From Akkermansiaceae bacterium (GTDB taxonomy: Bacteria > Verrucomicrobiota > Verrucomicrobiia > Verrucomicrobiales > Akkermansiaceae), in NCBI GenBank assembly GCA_903930425.1, contig CAIYYV010000449.1, forward strand, positions 1-42,308: a stretch of 42,308 nucleotides of DNA, given 5' to 3'. A program made the translations under genes and the position numbers. Positions 18,428 to 28,121 of the stretch are shown piece by piece. Each line of letters begins with the position of its first letter. Within the stretch, counting starts at the first letter, position 1. Under the pieces are notes generated by a model that saw only the letters and a list, made by a program, of their open reading frames with translations, searched no databases and was not told where the DNA came from.

Positions 18428-19582
18428 TCAATTTCCGCCGCGGCGCACCTTGTGCACGAACGCGTTCATCTCGGACTCCTGCTCCTCGATCCGCTCCACC
18501 AGCTTGAGCTGGGTCCGGCAACGATCCAGATTGTGGTCGGGACGGTGCGTCTTGAAATACACATCACCCTCGAGGTGGTCTGTGAGAAACCGAATGCCCA
18601 CTTCCAGTGCCATGAGTTTTCCCGAATGGGCGAGGTATTCGATTTCGGTGTCGTTGATGAATGAGCCGGCCGCAGCAAGATAGCCCTCAACGAGCGCCTC
18701 AAACATCGGCATCTGCATTTCCACTTTGGAAAGATCGGTTTCATCCTCGGCTGCCGGACTCGTGGCGCTCCTCACCAAATCCCCGAAATCATAAAGCGCC
18801 AGGCCCGGCATCACCGTGTCCAGATCAATCACACACACGGCCTCATCGGAGGATGCATCGATCATCACGTTGTTGATCTTCGTGTCGTTGTGCGTCACGC
18901 GGATCGGAATCTTCCCGGCTTCCACAAGATCTAACAGAATTCCGGTGAGGGCTTCACGGCTGCGGATGAAATCAAATTCCTCGCGCACAGAATCGAGGCG
19001 GCCGCGCGGATTGGTGGCGGCGACATCCATGAGGCGGGCGAAGCGTTTCCGGGTATGGTGGAAGTCCGGGATGGTTTCGGTCATCGAGTGGGCTTCGAGG
19101 TCGCTGACGAGGGCTTGGAAAGATCCGAAGGCATGGGCCGCCTGATAGGCTTGTCGGGTATTTTCGATGATGTCATAAGTGACGCAGCCCTCGATGTGGT
19201 TGTAGCAGCGCCAGATGGATCCCTGCTCGTCTTCCACCCATGAACTGCCGGTGCGGGCGGGGAACAGGCTGAGGGTTTGGCCGCCGAGATCTTTTTTCAA
19301 GCGGAGCACGCGCTCATTGATGTGGCGGGTGACGGATTCGACATTGGCCATCACGGCATAGGGGTCCTTGAAGACGTTGCGGTTGATGGCTTGAAAAATG
19401 TAGCGTTGCTCGGTGCCGTCGGCTTGCCGGTAGGCGACACGATAGGTCGCATTGATGTGCCCGCTGTGGATTTCCTCGCTGCGAAGGAACTCTCCCTGCA
19501 CGGCAAACTGGTTGCCAATGGAGAAAATCCATTCCTGTGTGCCGGGATTGTGTGGGGCGGAAGTGATGGAAGAAGTGGTCAT
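18428..19582 (-). CDS. Aminoglycoside phosphotransferase-fold kinase (N-acetylhexosamine 1-kinase-like)
   Basis: GHINATYRVAY, RVTHNDTKINNVMID, VCVIDLDTVMPGLALYDFGDLVR; resembles NahK-type kinases. Confidence 0.8.
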   Translation of the reverse strand: MTTSSITSAPHNPGTQEWIFSIGNQFAVQGEFLRSEEIHSGHINATYRVAYRQADGTEQRYIFQAINRNVFKDPYAVMANVESVTRHINERVLRLKKDLGGQTLSLFPARTGSSWVEDEQGSIWRCYNHIEGCVTYDIIENTRQAYQAAHAFGSFQALVSDLEAHSMTETIPDFHHTRKRFARLMDVAATNPRGRLDSVREEFDFIRSREALTGILLDLVEAGKIPIRVTHNDTKINNVMIDASSDEAVCVIDLDTVMPGLALYDFGDLVRSATSPAAEDETDLSKVEMQMPMFEALVEGYLAAAGSFINDTEIEYLAHSGKLMALEVGIRFLTDHLEGDVYFKTHRPDHNLDRCRTQLKLVERIEEQESEMNAFVHKVRRGGN

Positions 19583-19693
19583 GATTCGGAGTCTGGCACG
19601 AAAGCTACGCAATCCCTGACCGTGGTGCAATTCCGAAACGCGGTGCTTTGCCGGATTGATCCGCTGGGAATCCCTGTCAAACTGTCCCCGCCC

Positions 19694-21736
19694 ATGGCCC
19701 GCCAATACACGCTTCACCGCCCCATTTCCTCGTCCGCCTCCACGATCGATTATGAGGCAGATCTGAACACGGAACAATACCAGGCGGTCTCATCCCCAGC
19801 AGGGCGCGCGCTCGTCATCGCCGGTGCCGGGTCCGGAAAAACCCGGACACTCACCTACCGCGTGGCCTGGTTGCTCGACCACCAAGTCGACGCGCGGGAG
19901 GTCCTCCTGCTGACGTTCACCAACAAAGCCGCCCGCGAAATGACCGGCCGCGTCCGCGATCTCGTCCCCCATGACACGTCCGCCTTGTGGGCCGGCACCT
20001 TCCACTCGGTCGGCAGCCGCATCCTGCGACGCCATGCGGAAGATCTCGGGTTCACCCGTTCCTATTCCATTCTCGACCGGGATGACCAGAAATCCATGTT
20101 GAACGCGCTGGTCTCCGCCCGTGACATCGACACCCAACAACGCCGCTTCCCCAAGGCCGACGTGCTCGCGTCACTCTTCAGCCTGATGGAAAATACCGGT
20201 GCCTCGTTAGAAAAAATCGTCGCTTCCCGCTACGAGAATTTTGTCTCGTGGATCGAGGAAATTGAACAAGTCCGACTCGCCTATGTCGCCAAAAAACTCG
20301 CGACCAACTCGATGGACTTTGACGATTTGCTCGTCATGACCGTGCGCTTGTTTGAGGAGCTGCCGGACGTGCTTGCGATCTATCAGAATCGGTTTCGCCA
20401 CATCCTGGTCGATGAATACCAGGACACCAACGCCGTGCAGGGTCGCATGATCGACCTCCTCGCCGGTAAAACGAACAGCCTGATGGTGGTGGGTGACGAC
20501 GCGCAATCGATTTATTCCTGGCGAGGCGCGGACATGGCGCTGATTTTGGGGTTTCCCCGGCGGTATCCCGGAGCGCGGGTTTTCACGATCGACACGAATT
20601 ATCGCAGTGTGCCGGAGATCCTTGACCTGTCGAACGCGGCGATCCGCGCGAACCGCGGGCGCTTTGAAAAAGACCTGCATGCCTCGCGTGCAACACTCGG
20701 CGTCAAACCGGCTCTCATCGCGGTGGAGGATCCCGGCAGCCAGGCCGCCTTTGTCGCCCAGCGCATCCAAGAACTGCACGAGCAGGGCGTCGCACTGGAA
20801 GAAATGGCCGTGCTCTATCGGGCGCATTTCCAGAGTTTGGAAATCCAGATGGAGCTGACGGTGCGCGGGATTCCGTTTTCGATCACGAGCGGGCTGAGGT
20901 TTTTTGAACAGGCGCACATCAAGGATGTGTCGGCGATCATGAGGTTTGTGGTGAATCGCCGCGACGAGGTGAGCTTCCTCCGCATGACCGGTCTGCTGCC
21001 CGGCTGCGGACCCGTCGCCACTACCAAACTTTGGAATCAATGGCTGCAGTCCGGCTGGGCGACCCGCGAGAACCCACCGCCCAAGTGGTCGGATATTTTG
21101 ATGCATTTCAAAGTGCCGAAAAAGTCGGTGCAGCACTGGCAGCAACTTTGTTTCACGCTGGATGAATTGACTCCTGATGGAGAATTTGCCGCCCCGTCGG
21201 CGATGATCTTCAGCATCCTCGAGGGCGTTTATTGCGACTACCTCGAGGCAAGCTTCGATAACGCCGAAAGCCGCCGTGAAGACATCGAACGGCTCTCCGA
21301 GTATGGCGCGAATTTCAACGATGTGCTCGTGTTTCTCGAACAGCTCTCGTTGATGAGCAACACCGACGGCCAACCGGGCGGCACACGCGACGAAACGGAT
21401 GATGCCAAGGTCACCCTCTCGTCCATCCATCAGGCAAAAGGCCTCGAATGGAAGGCCGTCTTCCTGATCTGGCTCGTCCAAGGACAATTCCCTAACGGAC
21501 GAGTGCTGGAGGCCGATGATCTCTCGCTGCTCGAGGAAGAGCGCCGATTGTTTTATGTCGCTCTGACCCGCGCCAAGGATGAATTGTATCTCACCTATCC
21601 GATGACCCATCCCAAATCCTACACCGGCGATGTCATCTGCCACCCGTCCGCTTTTCTCAATGACTTCCCTGCCGACCTCGTCGAAGAGTGGGACGTCGAA
21701 TGCGCCGATTCATTCAGCGAGGATGAGCCATTCTAA
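19694..21736 (+). CDS. UvrD/PcrA/Rep superfamily DNA helicase
   Basis: IAGAGSGKTRTLTYRV, LLTFTNKAAREM, HILVDEYQDTNAVQ, VVGDDAQSIYSWRGAD, LSSIHQAKGLEWKAVF, RRLFYVALTRAKDEL. Confidence 0.95.
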   Translation: MARQYTLHRPISSSASTIDYEADLNTEQYQAVSSPAGRALVIAGAGSGKTRTLTYRVAWLLDHQVDAREVLLLTFTNKAAREMTGRVRDLVPHDTSALWAGTFHSVGSRILRRHAEDLGFTRSYSILDRDDQKSMLNALVSARDIDTQQRRFPKADVLASLFSLMENTGASLEKIVASRYENFVSWIEEIEQVRLAYVAKKLATNSMDFDDLLVMTVRLFEELPDVLAIYQNRFRHILVDEYQDTNAVQGRMIDLLAGKTNSLMVVGDDAQSIYSWRGADMALILGFPRRYPGARVFTIDTNYRSVPEILDLSNAAIRANRGRFEKDLHASRATLGVKPALIAVEDPGSQAAFVAQRIQELHEQGVALEEMAVLYRAHFQSLEIQMELTVRGIPFSITSGLRFFEQAHIKDVSAIMRFVVNRRDEVSFLRMTGLLPGCGPVATTKLWNQWLQSGWATRENPPPKWSDILMHFKVPKKSVQHWQQLCFTLDELTPDGEFAAPSAMIFSILEGVYCDYLEASFDNAESRREDIERLSEYGANFNDVLVFLEQLSLMSNTDGQPGGTRDETDDAKVTLSSIHQAKGLEWKAVFLIWLVQGQFPNGRVLEADDLSLLEEERRLFYVALTRAKDELYLTYPMTHPKSYTGDVICHPSAFLNDFPADLVEEWDVECADSFSEDEPF

Positions 21737-21751
21737 CTGATTGTTAGAATG
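21729..21751. terminator. Perfect 9-bp inverted repeat (CATTCTAAC-TGATT-GTTAGAATG) between convergent genes, spanning the helicase stop codon
   Basis: Read directly. No U-tract, so terminator function is only a possibility. Confidence 0.4.
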
Positions 21752-21788
21752 TTGGAAAACAGCCGTGTCCGCCGCCTCCCGTCTGCCG

Positions 21789-22724
21789 TCATTTGGACTG
21801 GGCGAGCATCCGGAGGATCGGGCCCTCGGCACGCAGGCGCAGGGCCTCGTCCATTTCGACGCGCGGTTCGAGGAATTTGAGGCAATCGCGGAGTTTTTCG
21901 AGCGTGTTGCGTTTCATGTGCAGGCAATCGGAGCAGGCGCAAAGGTCGGTGGGTCCGGCGATGAGGGTTTTATCCGGGCATTCCTTGCGCAGGCGGTGAA
22001 GCATGCCGCTTTCGGTGACGACAATGAGGTGCTGCACCGGGGCGCTGCGGCAGTAGCTGATCATTTTTTCGGTCGAGCACACCTCGTTGGCGAGCAAGCG
22101 CACGGCATGAGTGCATTCCGGGTGGGCGACGACCAGGGCGTCGGGATACTCGGTCTTGATGCGCTGGATCGAATCACGGGTGAACGCGGTGTGAACATCA
22201 CAGTGGCCCTTCCAAAGATCCATTTTCCGACCGCTCTGCTCGATCACCCAAGCCCCGAGATTTTCATCAGGCACAAAAAGGATGGGCCGGTCCGCCGGAG
22301 CCTGCCTCACGATGGCCACCGCATTGCCCGAGGTGCAGATCACATCGCTGAGCGCTTTGACGGCACCTGAACAATTGATATAAGCGATGACATAGTAGTT
22401 CCGTTCCGAGTGCTCCGTGAGGAAGGCGGCCAGGTCCCCGGCAGGGCAGGCTTCCTCAAGCGTGCATCCGGCATCCTTGTCGGGCAATACCACGATCTTG
22501 CCCGGGTTGATGATTTTGGCGGTTTCCGCCATGAAATGCACGCCGCAAAAAGCAATCACATCGGCATCAGTCGCCTTCGCATAATACGCAAGGCCAAGAG
22601 AATCCCCGACGAAATCGGCGACGTCCTGGACCTCGCCAGTCTGATAGTTATGGGCGAGGATGACCGCATTCCGCGCCTTTTTGAGGGCGAGGATTTCCTC
22701 CTTGAGATCGAGTGAGACGGCCAT
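21789..22724 (-). CDS. nadA: Quinolinate synthase
   Basis: AVILAHNYQTGEVQDVADFVGDSLGLAYYA, FCGVHFMAETAKI, LPDKDAGCTLEEACP, YINCSGAVKALSDVICTSGNA. Confidence 0.95.
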   Translation of the reverse strand: MAVSLDLKEEILALKKARNAVILAHNYQTGEVQDVADFVGDSLGLAYYAKATDADVIAFCGVHFMAETAKIINPGKIVVLPDKDAGCTLEEACPAGDLAAFLTEHSERNYYVIAYINCSGAVKALSDVICTSGNAVAIVRQAPADRPILFVPDENLGAWVIEQSGRKMDLWKGHCDVHTAFTRDSIQRIKTEYPDALVVAHPECTHAVRLLANEVCSTEKMISYCRSAPVQHLIVVTESGMLHRLRKECPDKTLIAGPTDLCACSDCLHMKRNTLEKLRDCLKFLEPRVEMDEALRLRAEGPILRMLAQSK

Positions 22725-22728
22725 GGAA

Positions 22729-23565
22729 TCAAGCGGGTGGGGCGGGCGGGTCCGTGAGCATTTCAATGATGCCTATGTGTTTGGCTCCGGATTTGACGAC
22801 GAGCGAGGAAGTTCTAACAAGACCTTGAAGACGGGCCCGCTTTTCAAGCGTGATGGCACCGGTGCAGGAAATCTGGCCGCGGACATTGCCGTCGATCGTC
22901 GCAGTGGTCGCATTCACAGGGTTGAGGAACTCGACGCGCGCGCCCTTCTCGATCCGAAGATGACGGCACTGCACGGTGCCCGTGATTTTTCCATGGTTGC
23001 GGATCACCAAATCACCCGAACATTCGACGGCACCGGCCAGTTCACCCAAAACCGTGAGGTGATGACAACGCACGGTGACTCCCGAAATCGATCCGGTTTT
23101 CCGAATCACCACATTCCCGCCGGTCTGAATCCGCCGGTTCCATACTTCGCTGATGTCGTAATCTAACAGGCTGATGTAGCCGCCACACTTCGGGCATTGA
23201 CTCGATTGGGCCTCACCAATGGTGGAGAATGGATGACCACAATTGAAACAATGAACCTCTCGGCGCGGTTTTTCCGGGTAAAGCCAGCGCATCAAAAACG
23301 AACGGGGCGCGGGGGCAGAAGGACCAAAACGGCGGGCAATCGCTGGCTTCTGAACTCGCGGCGCTGGCTCAGGATCCGTGTCCTTACGAGGCGGCGCCAA
23401 ACGCGCCACGGGATGCTTTCTCACCACCCCTTTCCCATCCACTACCTGAAAATTCGCACGGCATGCCCGGCATTGCGTGGACACCACCAGAGCGGGCTCG
23501 GCTTGCACTTGCCCGCACTCCGGACACGCCACCTCAATGCAATGGCGCTGGGACTCATCGGCCAT
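22729..23565 (-). CDS. Bactofilin-like (polymer-forming) domain protein with two N-terminal zinc-ribbon-like motifs
   Basis: CPECGQ...CRACR and CFNCGHPF...CPKCGG, followed by a repetitive beta-helix region (GNVVIRKTGSISGVTVRCHHLTVLGELAGAVECSGDLVIRNHGKITGTVQCRHLRIEKGARVEF). Confidence 0.75.
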   Translation of the reverse strand: MADESQRHCIEVACPECGQVQAEPALVVSTQCRACRANFQVVDGKGVVRKHPVARLAPPRKDTDPEPAPRVQKPAIARRFGPSAPAPRSFLMRWLYPEKPRREVHCFNCGHPFSTIGEAQSSQCPKCGGYISLLDYDISEVWNRRIQTGGNVVIRKTGSISGVTVRCHHLTVLGELAGAVECSGDLVIRNHGKITGTVQCRHLRIEKGARVEFLNPVNATTATIDGNVRGQISCTGAITLEKRARLQGLVRTSSLVVKSGAKHIGIIEMLTDPPAPPA

Positions 23566-23604
23566 GGCGGGGCAAATAAAAGATCAAATCCTGATGCGTC
23601 ACCT

Positions 23605-24222
23605 TCAGGATTGGGTGCCGGCGAGTGTCCCTTGACGCGGTATTTCGGCAGCCGCCACCTTCGCGGGGGATTGAACCGGGGCCTGAGCCGCCGCTTGAGA
23701 CTGCGTTTGGGCCGGCGCTTGAGCCTGTGTGGGAGCCTGCGTTTGAGCCGGGGCCTGAGCGGCAGTGCCGACCGTCGATTTGCCGACAAAGATGGCACCG
23801 GCTTCGATGGAAAGGATCTTGGCCTTGATGTCACCCACCACTTCGGCGGTGGACTTGAGTTCAATGCGGTCAGTCGCAGTGAGGTTGCCGTGAACCTTGC
23901 CGTATATGATCACCGTGGCGGTCTTCACTTCCGCCCGAATGCGGGCGTTCTCACCCACGATGAGATTGCCATCCGAAAAAATCTCTCCTTCGATTTTCCC
24001 ATCCACCACCAGATCATTGGTGAACTTGACCGTGCCTTTGATTTCCACATCCGCAGACAAAACATTGCGCGTCGCAACCTGAGCACCCCGCGGGGCAGCG
24101 GCCTGCGAACTATACACCGCAGCGACCGGGGTGGCGACGGGTTCCGGCCGACGAATCTCCGCTTGGAGGGGCTGACTGCGCGTGGCTTCACTGTGGCTTT
24201 GACCAATAACTTTTTTGAACAT
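23605..24222 (-). CDS. Bactofilin family cytoskeletal protein
   Basis: VLSADVEIKGTVKFTNDLVVDGKIEGEIFSDGNLIVGENARIRAEVKTATVIIYGKVHGNLTATDRIELKSTAEVVGDI. Confidence 0.88.
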   Translation of the reverse strand: MFKKVIGQSHSEATRSQPLQAEIRRPEPVATPVAAVYSSQAAAPRGAQVATRNVLSADVEIKGTVKFTNDLVVDGKIEGEIFSDGNLIVGENARIRAEVKTATVIIYGKVHGNLTATDRIELKSTAEVVGDIKAKILSIEAGAIFVGKSTVGTAAQAPAQTQAPTQAQAPAQTQSQAAAQAPVQSPAKVAAAEIPRQGTLAGTQS

Positions 24223-24279
24223 GATGAGGAAGGTGCTGAAGGTTGCGATGGGTGAGGTGGTGAAAATGAATCGGAAGCT

Positions 24280-25026
24280 TTATGGCGCAGGCGTCGGTGC
24301 GGGCGCGGTTTTGATCACCGGTGCTCCCGGTGCTCCCGGTGCTCCCGGTGTATTTGTCTTCGGAGCGGGTGGTGGCTCGATTTCAACCGGCGGCTTCGCC
24401 TTCAATGAGGCACTCCGCCGCCGGGCGGTCTCGGCAAAACTGCTCTCGGAAAAATCAGTGGTCACACGACGATAGAAAGCCTCGGCCTTGTCGAGATCGC
24501 CAGCCAGTTTCGCAATGTCACCCATCGAAATCAGGGCGTAAGGTGCAATGAAACGCGCCTGCGGATCGTCCACCAAGGCTTGAAAAAGACTGGCCGCCTC
24601 GGCGGATTTTCCTTGGATCATGAGCTTCGATCCAAGACCCGCCTTGGCCGTTGGCGCAGCCGGATGGTCAGGATTGGCAGTGAGAAAGGCCCGCAAAGTG
24701 CCAATGGCAGCGTCTTGCTGGCCATCGACCCATTGCCGGTCTGCCAGCAGAATGGCGGCGCTGGAGGCAGCGGCGGTTCCCGCGTGATCGTTGATTACGG
24801 CTTGCAGTTCCGTGAGGGCAACTGCCTTGGTGAGCGCCTCCCCCGCAGTTTCCTGATGGCTCTTTTCAACGCCCCGATAAATCACAAAACCCGCCACAGC
24901 AATGGCAAGAACAATGGCCGCAATGATGAGATTTTTCTGGTTGCGATCGAGAAATTGCTCAAAGGCATTGGGTCCTTGGGAAATTTCTGCTAGAGGCACG
25001 GGAGATTTTGAAAGATCGGCGGGCAT
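24280..25026 (-). CDS. Membrane-anchored TPR (YfgM-like) protein with GAP repeat tail
   Basis: N-terminal TM IAAIVLAIAVAGFVIYRGVE; TPR-like helices; C-terminal TPGAPGAPGAPVIKTAPAPTPAP. Confidence 0.65.
   Translation of the reverse strand: MPADLSKSPVPLAEISQGPNAFEQFLDRNQKNLIIAAIVLAIAVAGFVIYRGVEKSHQETAGEALTKAVALTELQAVINDHAGTAAASSAAILLADRQWVDGQQDAAIGTLRAFLTANPDHPAAPTAKAGLGSKLMIQGKSAEAASLFQALVDDPQARFIAPYALISMGDIAKLAGDLDKAEAFYRRVTTDFSESSFAETARRRSASLKAKPPVEIEPPPAPKTNTPGAPGAPGAPVIKTAPAPTPAP
24320..24346. repeat. 9-bp tandem repeat x3 (GGTGCTCCC) in the coding sequence
   Basis: Read directly; encodes a GAP tripeptide repeat on the minus strand. Confidence 0.85.
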
Positions 25027-25181
25027 AATGGGGAGTGAGCGAAGGTGCAAAGCCCGATCAAAGCCGCGTCACCGCCAAAATCAATGAGGAAGTCAAAATG
25101 CCCGTCGATTTCCATCCTCGAACGCAGCCACCGGCTGTTTTTCATGGCCAGATCCGGGCTGCGTGGCTACCCTTCCCCGGC

Positions 25182-26327
25182 ATGTCAAATCGGCTCTATG
25201 TGGTGGCTGGCGAGTTGAGCGGTGACGTTCACGGCGCCGGATTGTTGCACTCGCTCAAAACTTCCCTCCCCACCGTGGAAATCCGCGGGGTCGGCGGTCC
25301 CGCCATGCAGCAGGTCGCCGGCTTCGCCGTCTGCGACTGGGTGGAACACTCCGCAGTCATGGGGGTGTGGGAAGTCCTGAAACGATATGGTTGGTTCAAA
25401 AAACGCTTCGCCCAACTGCTCGCGGAACTCAAATCCTTCCGGCCCGAGGTGCTCCTGCTGATCGATTACCCCGGATTCAACATCCGCTTCGCCGAGGCCG
25501 CCAAACGTGAATGCCCGGAAATCCGAATCGTCTATTATATCAGCCCCCAAGTCTGGGCGTGGAATCACAGGAGGATCCCCAAATTGGTGCGCTTGTTAGA
25601 TGAAATGCTCTGCCTCTTTCCCTTTGAACAACCGATTTTTCAAAATGCCGGGCTTAAAACCACCTTTGTCGGGCATCCATTGGTCGATGAGTTAGAGACA
25701 CAACGGATACCGAGCGTCCTCCGCGACGAGCGATTGGTCGGGCTTTTCCCCGGCAGTCGGGAACGGGAAGTCGCACGCTTGTTCCCCATGATGATCGAAA
25801 CCGCTAAACGACTCCAGTCGTGGAAAGCCGACTTGCGCTTCGAGGTGCCCGCCGCTTCACCCAAACTCGCGGAACAAATCCGCGGACTTCTGATAGACGC
25901 TGGCGCGGACCATTGGATCCTCCTCACCACCGGCGCGAGTCACTCGCTCATGCAGCGCGCAGGGTGCGCCGTGATCGCCAGCGGAACCGCCACCCTCGAG
26001 GCAGCCTATTATGGACTCCCGTATTGCCTCGTCTATCGGATGGCCCCACTCACCTATCTGTTAGCCAAGGCACTAGTGAAAATCGAACTGGTCGGTCTGG
26101 TGAACATTTTAGCCGAAGAACAGGTTGTCGAGGAATTCATCCAAACCAAGGCGGAACCCGTCGCCGTGTCCCGGTCCTTGCAGGAATTCCTCGAATCCCC
26201 CGAACGTCGCCAGGCCCTCAAGGCCCGACTCGCCGATACGGTGGCCAAACTTGGCGGCCCTGGCGCGCATGATCGTGCCGCACGCGCGGTGGCGGCGTGG
26301 TTGTTAGACCAGGGTCAGGGGAAGTGA
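25182..26327 (+). CDS. lpxB: Lipid-A-disaccharide synthase
   Basis: LYVVAGELSGDVHGAGLLHSLK, YYISPQVWAWNHRRI, FVGHPLVDE, LFPGSREREV, SGTATLEAAYYGLP. Confidence 0.95.
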   Translation: MSNRLYVVAGELSGDVHGAGLLHSLKTSLPTVEIRGVGGPAMQQVAGFAVCDWVEHSAVMGVWEVLKRYGWFKKRFAQLLAELKSFRPEVLLLIDYPGFNIRFAEAAKRECPEIRIVYYISPQVWAWNHRRIPKLVRLLDEMLCLFPFEQPIFQNAGLKTTFVGHPLVDELETQRIPSVLRDERLVGLFPGSREREVARLFPMMIETAKRLQSWKADLRFEVPAASPKLAEQIRGLLIDAGADHWILLTTGASHSLMQRAGCAVIASGTATLEAAYYGLPYCLVYRMAPLTYLLAKALVKIELVGLVNILAEEQVVEEFIQTKAEPVAVSRSLQEFLESPERRQALKARLADTVAKLGGPGAHDRAARAVAAWLLDQGQGK

Positions 26328-26437
26328 CCGATGTCCACGGACCCGCTTTGGCGCTGAGAGACAGCACACGGTGCGTGTTGCGTGCTGTCCCGTAGCGCGG
26401 GCTTGCGGTCGAGGCATGTTTCGCTAGACTGTTGGAA

Positions 26438-28075
26438 ATGAGCCGAAGATCGAGAAGACGCGGGACCGTCCGCAGACAGGGTTGGCTTGGTAAAATCGCA
26501 CTGGGATTGGTTTTGGCCGGCGTGCTTGCGGCGGCCATCGTTTATGCCTGCGTGCGCAGCTATCTTTATAGCGATGCATTTCGCAAGTTTTTGTCCGCCA
26601 AGGCGAGCGCTGTGGCACAGGTGAACGGAGAGTTCACGCCGTTCCGGTGGGACGGCTTGGCTGTCGATACCGATGCGTTCGAGGCCTCCGGCAACGGCAT
26701 TATCAAAACATTGCGCGTGGACGGCTTGCACACCGAAGTCGGAGTCGGCGGCCTGCGCCGCGGAGTTTGGGAAATCCGCGAATCAAGAGTGCAGCGCCTC
26801 GAACTGGCATTGGATGTCAGAAATCGCGCGGCGACGGCCGCGATTCCGTTAGATACACCGCCGCCCCCACCGCCCCAGCCGCGCCAGCCGACTTGGTTGC
26901 CAAGCGATGTCGCACTGCAAGGCCTGGATCTCCGTGAAGTCGTCGTCAAAGCACTGCTCGATTCAGGATCTGTATCCATCAGTGGTATGAAAGTCCGCGT
27001 CGAGCCGTCCGGAAAAAAATCCGCCTATCGGGCAGAAGTCGTCGACGGTATCATCCGCCTGCCCTTCGAGTGGATGCCGGAGTTCAGGATCAAACGGGCG
27101 AGCCTGCGCTGTCAGAATAACCAGATTTGCGTCAACAAGGCGACCGCCGCTGTCTGGAATGATGGGTGCTTGGAGACTTCCGGCGAATGGGACCTTGACG
27201 CCGGCCGCTACGCGTTTGAGGCGATGATTTCTGGCGTGAAATGCTCGGATCTTCTGAACGAGGATTGGTCGAAGCGCTTCATCGGCGATGTCCAATCGCA
27301 TTTCTCTTTGGACAATGCGGATGGCGAGCCCGTCGCGAGCGGCCGCATGGATGTGCGCGACGGTACGCTGACCGCCTTGCCGATGTTAGATTCATTGGCG
27401 GCCTACGCAGATACCCGTCGTTTTCGCGTGCTCTCACTCAGCGAAGCGCATGCGGATTGGAAATGCAAAAAGGGGGAATTGGGTTTCACTCATTTGGTTC
27501 TTGCCAGTGAAGGGTTGGTGCGACTGGAGGGCGATCTTTTCATTCGCGACCGACAGCTTGACGGCACTTTCCGTCTCGGCCTTGCTCCGGGAACGCTCTC
27601 GAGAATTCCAGGTGCTGAGACGAACGTGTTTTCTCCGGGCGCGCTCGGCCTCGTTTGGGCACCCTTGCGCATCACCGGATCACTCGACGATCCCAAAGAA
27701 GACCTCACGGATCGCCTGGTCATGGCGGCCGGACTTCGCATGTTCGATGTCATCCCCGAAACCGGCGAAAAGGTCATCAAATTTTCGCGTTCCTTGCTCG
27801 GCGATTCCCCGTCCTCCGCAGTCGACAAGGGGGTGAAAATCATCGAGGAAGGCGGCAAGGTCTTGCAGCAGGCCACCGGATTGTTTGACGGCATGCTCGG
27901 CGGTGCCAATCCCGAAAACCCCCGAAAAGCCACCGATCCCCCGCCCCAAGCTCCCGTGCCCGATCCCCCGTCGACCCAAGCTCCCGTGCCCGATCCCCCG
28001 TCGACCCAAGCGCCCGCCGCCTTCCGCCCCCCACAGCCTCCTGCCGCGCCTCCCACCCGCGCGCCGGTGAAGTGA
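26438..28075 (+). CDS. AsmA-like membrane-anchored envelope protein with Pro-rich C-terminal tail
   Basis: Single N-terminal TM plus long beta-rich region (SGRMDVRDGTLTALPMLDSLAAY...LEGDLFIRDRQLDGTFRLGL) resembling AsmA-type proteins. Confidence 0.6.
   Translation: MSRRSRRRGTVRRQGWLGKIALGLVLAGVLAAAIVYACVRSYLYSDAFRKFLSAKASAVAQVNGEFTPFRWDGLAVDTDAFEASGNGIIKTLRVDGLHTEVGVGGLRRGVWEIRESRVQRLELALDVRNRAATAAIPLDTPPPPPPQPRQPTWLPSDVALQGLDLREVVVKALLDSGSVSISGMKVRVEPSGKKSAYRAEVVDGIIRLPFEWMPEFRIKRASLRCQNNQICVNKATAAVWNDGCLETSGEWDLDAGRYAFEAMISGVKCSDLLNEDWSKRFIGDVQSHFSLDNADGEPVASGRMDVRDGTLTALPMLDSLAAYADTRRFRVLSLSEAHADWKCKKGELGFTHLVLASEGLVRLEGDLFIRDRQLDGTFRLGLAPGTLSRIPGAETNVFSPGALGLVWAPLRITGSLDDPKEDLTDRLVMAAGLRMFDVIPETGEKVIKFSRSLLGDSPSSAVDKGVKIIEEGGKVLQQATGLFDGMLGGANPENPRKATDPPPQAPVPDPPSTQAPVPDPPSTQAPAAFRPPQPPAAPPTRAPVK
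27947..28006. repeat. Exact 30-bp tandem duplication in the coding sequence (CAAGCTCCCGTGCCCGATCCCCCGTCGACC x2)
   Basis: Read directly; encodes the QAPVPDPPST repeat. Confidence 0.9.
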
Positions 28076-28121
28076 CCCTTTTTTCTCCTCCTTCTCTTCT
28101 TCTTTTCTTTTGAAATCCCAC

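Noticed and set aside
20207-21643. 478-aa minus-strand ORF antisense to the helicase gene
   Set aside because: The overlapping plus-strand frame has all superfamily I helicase motifs; the antisense ORF has no recognisable domain and is a typical GC-rich shadow ORF.
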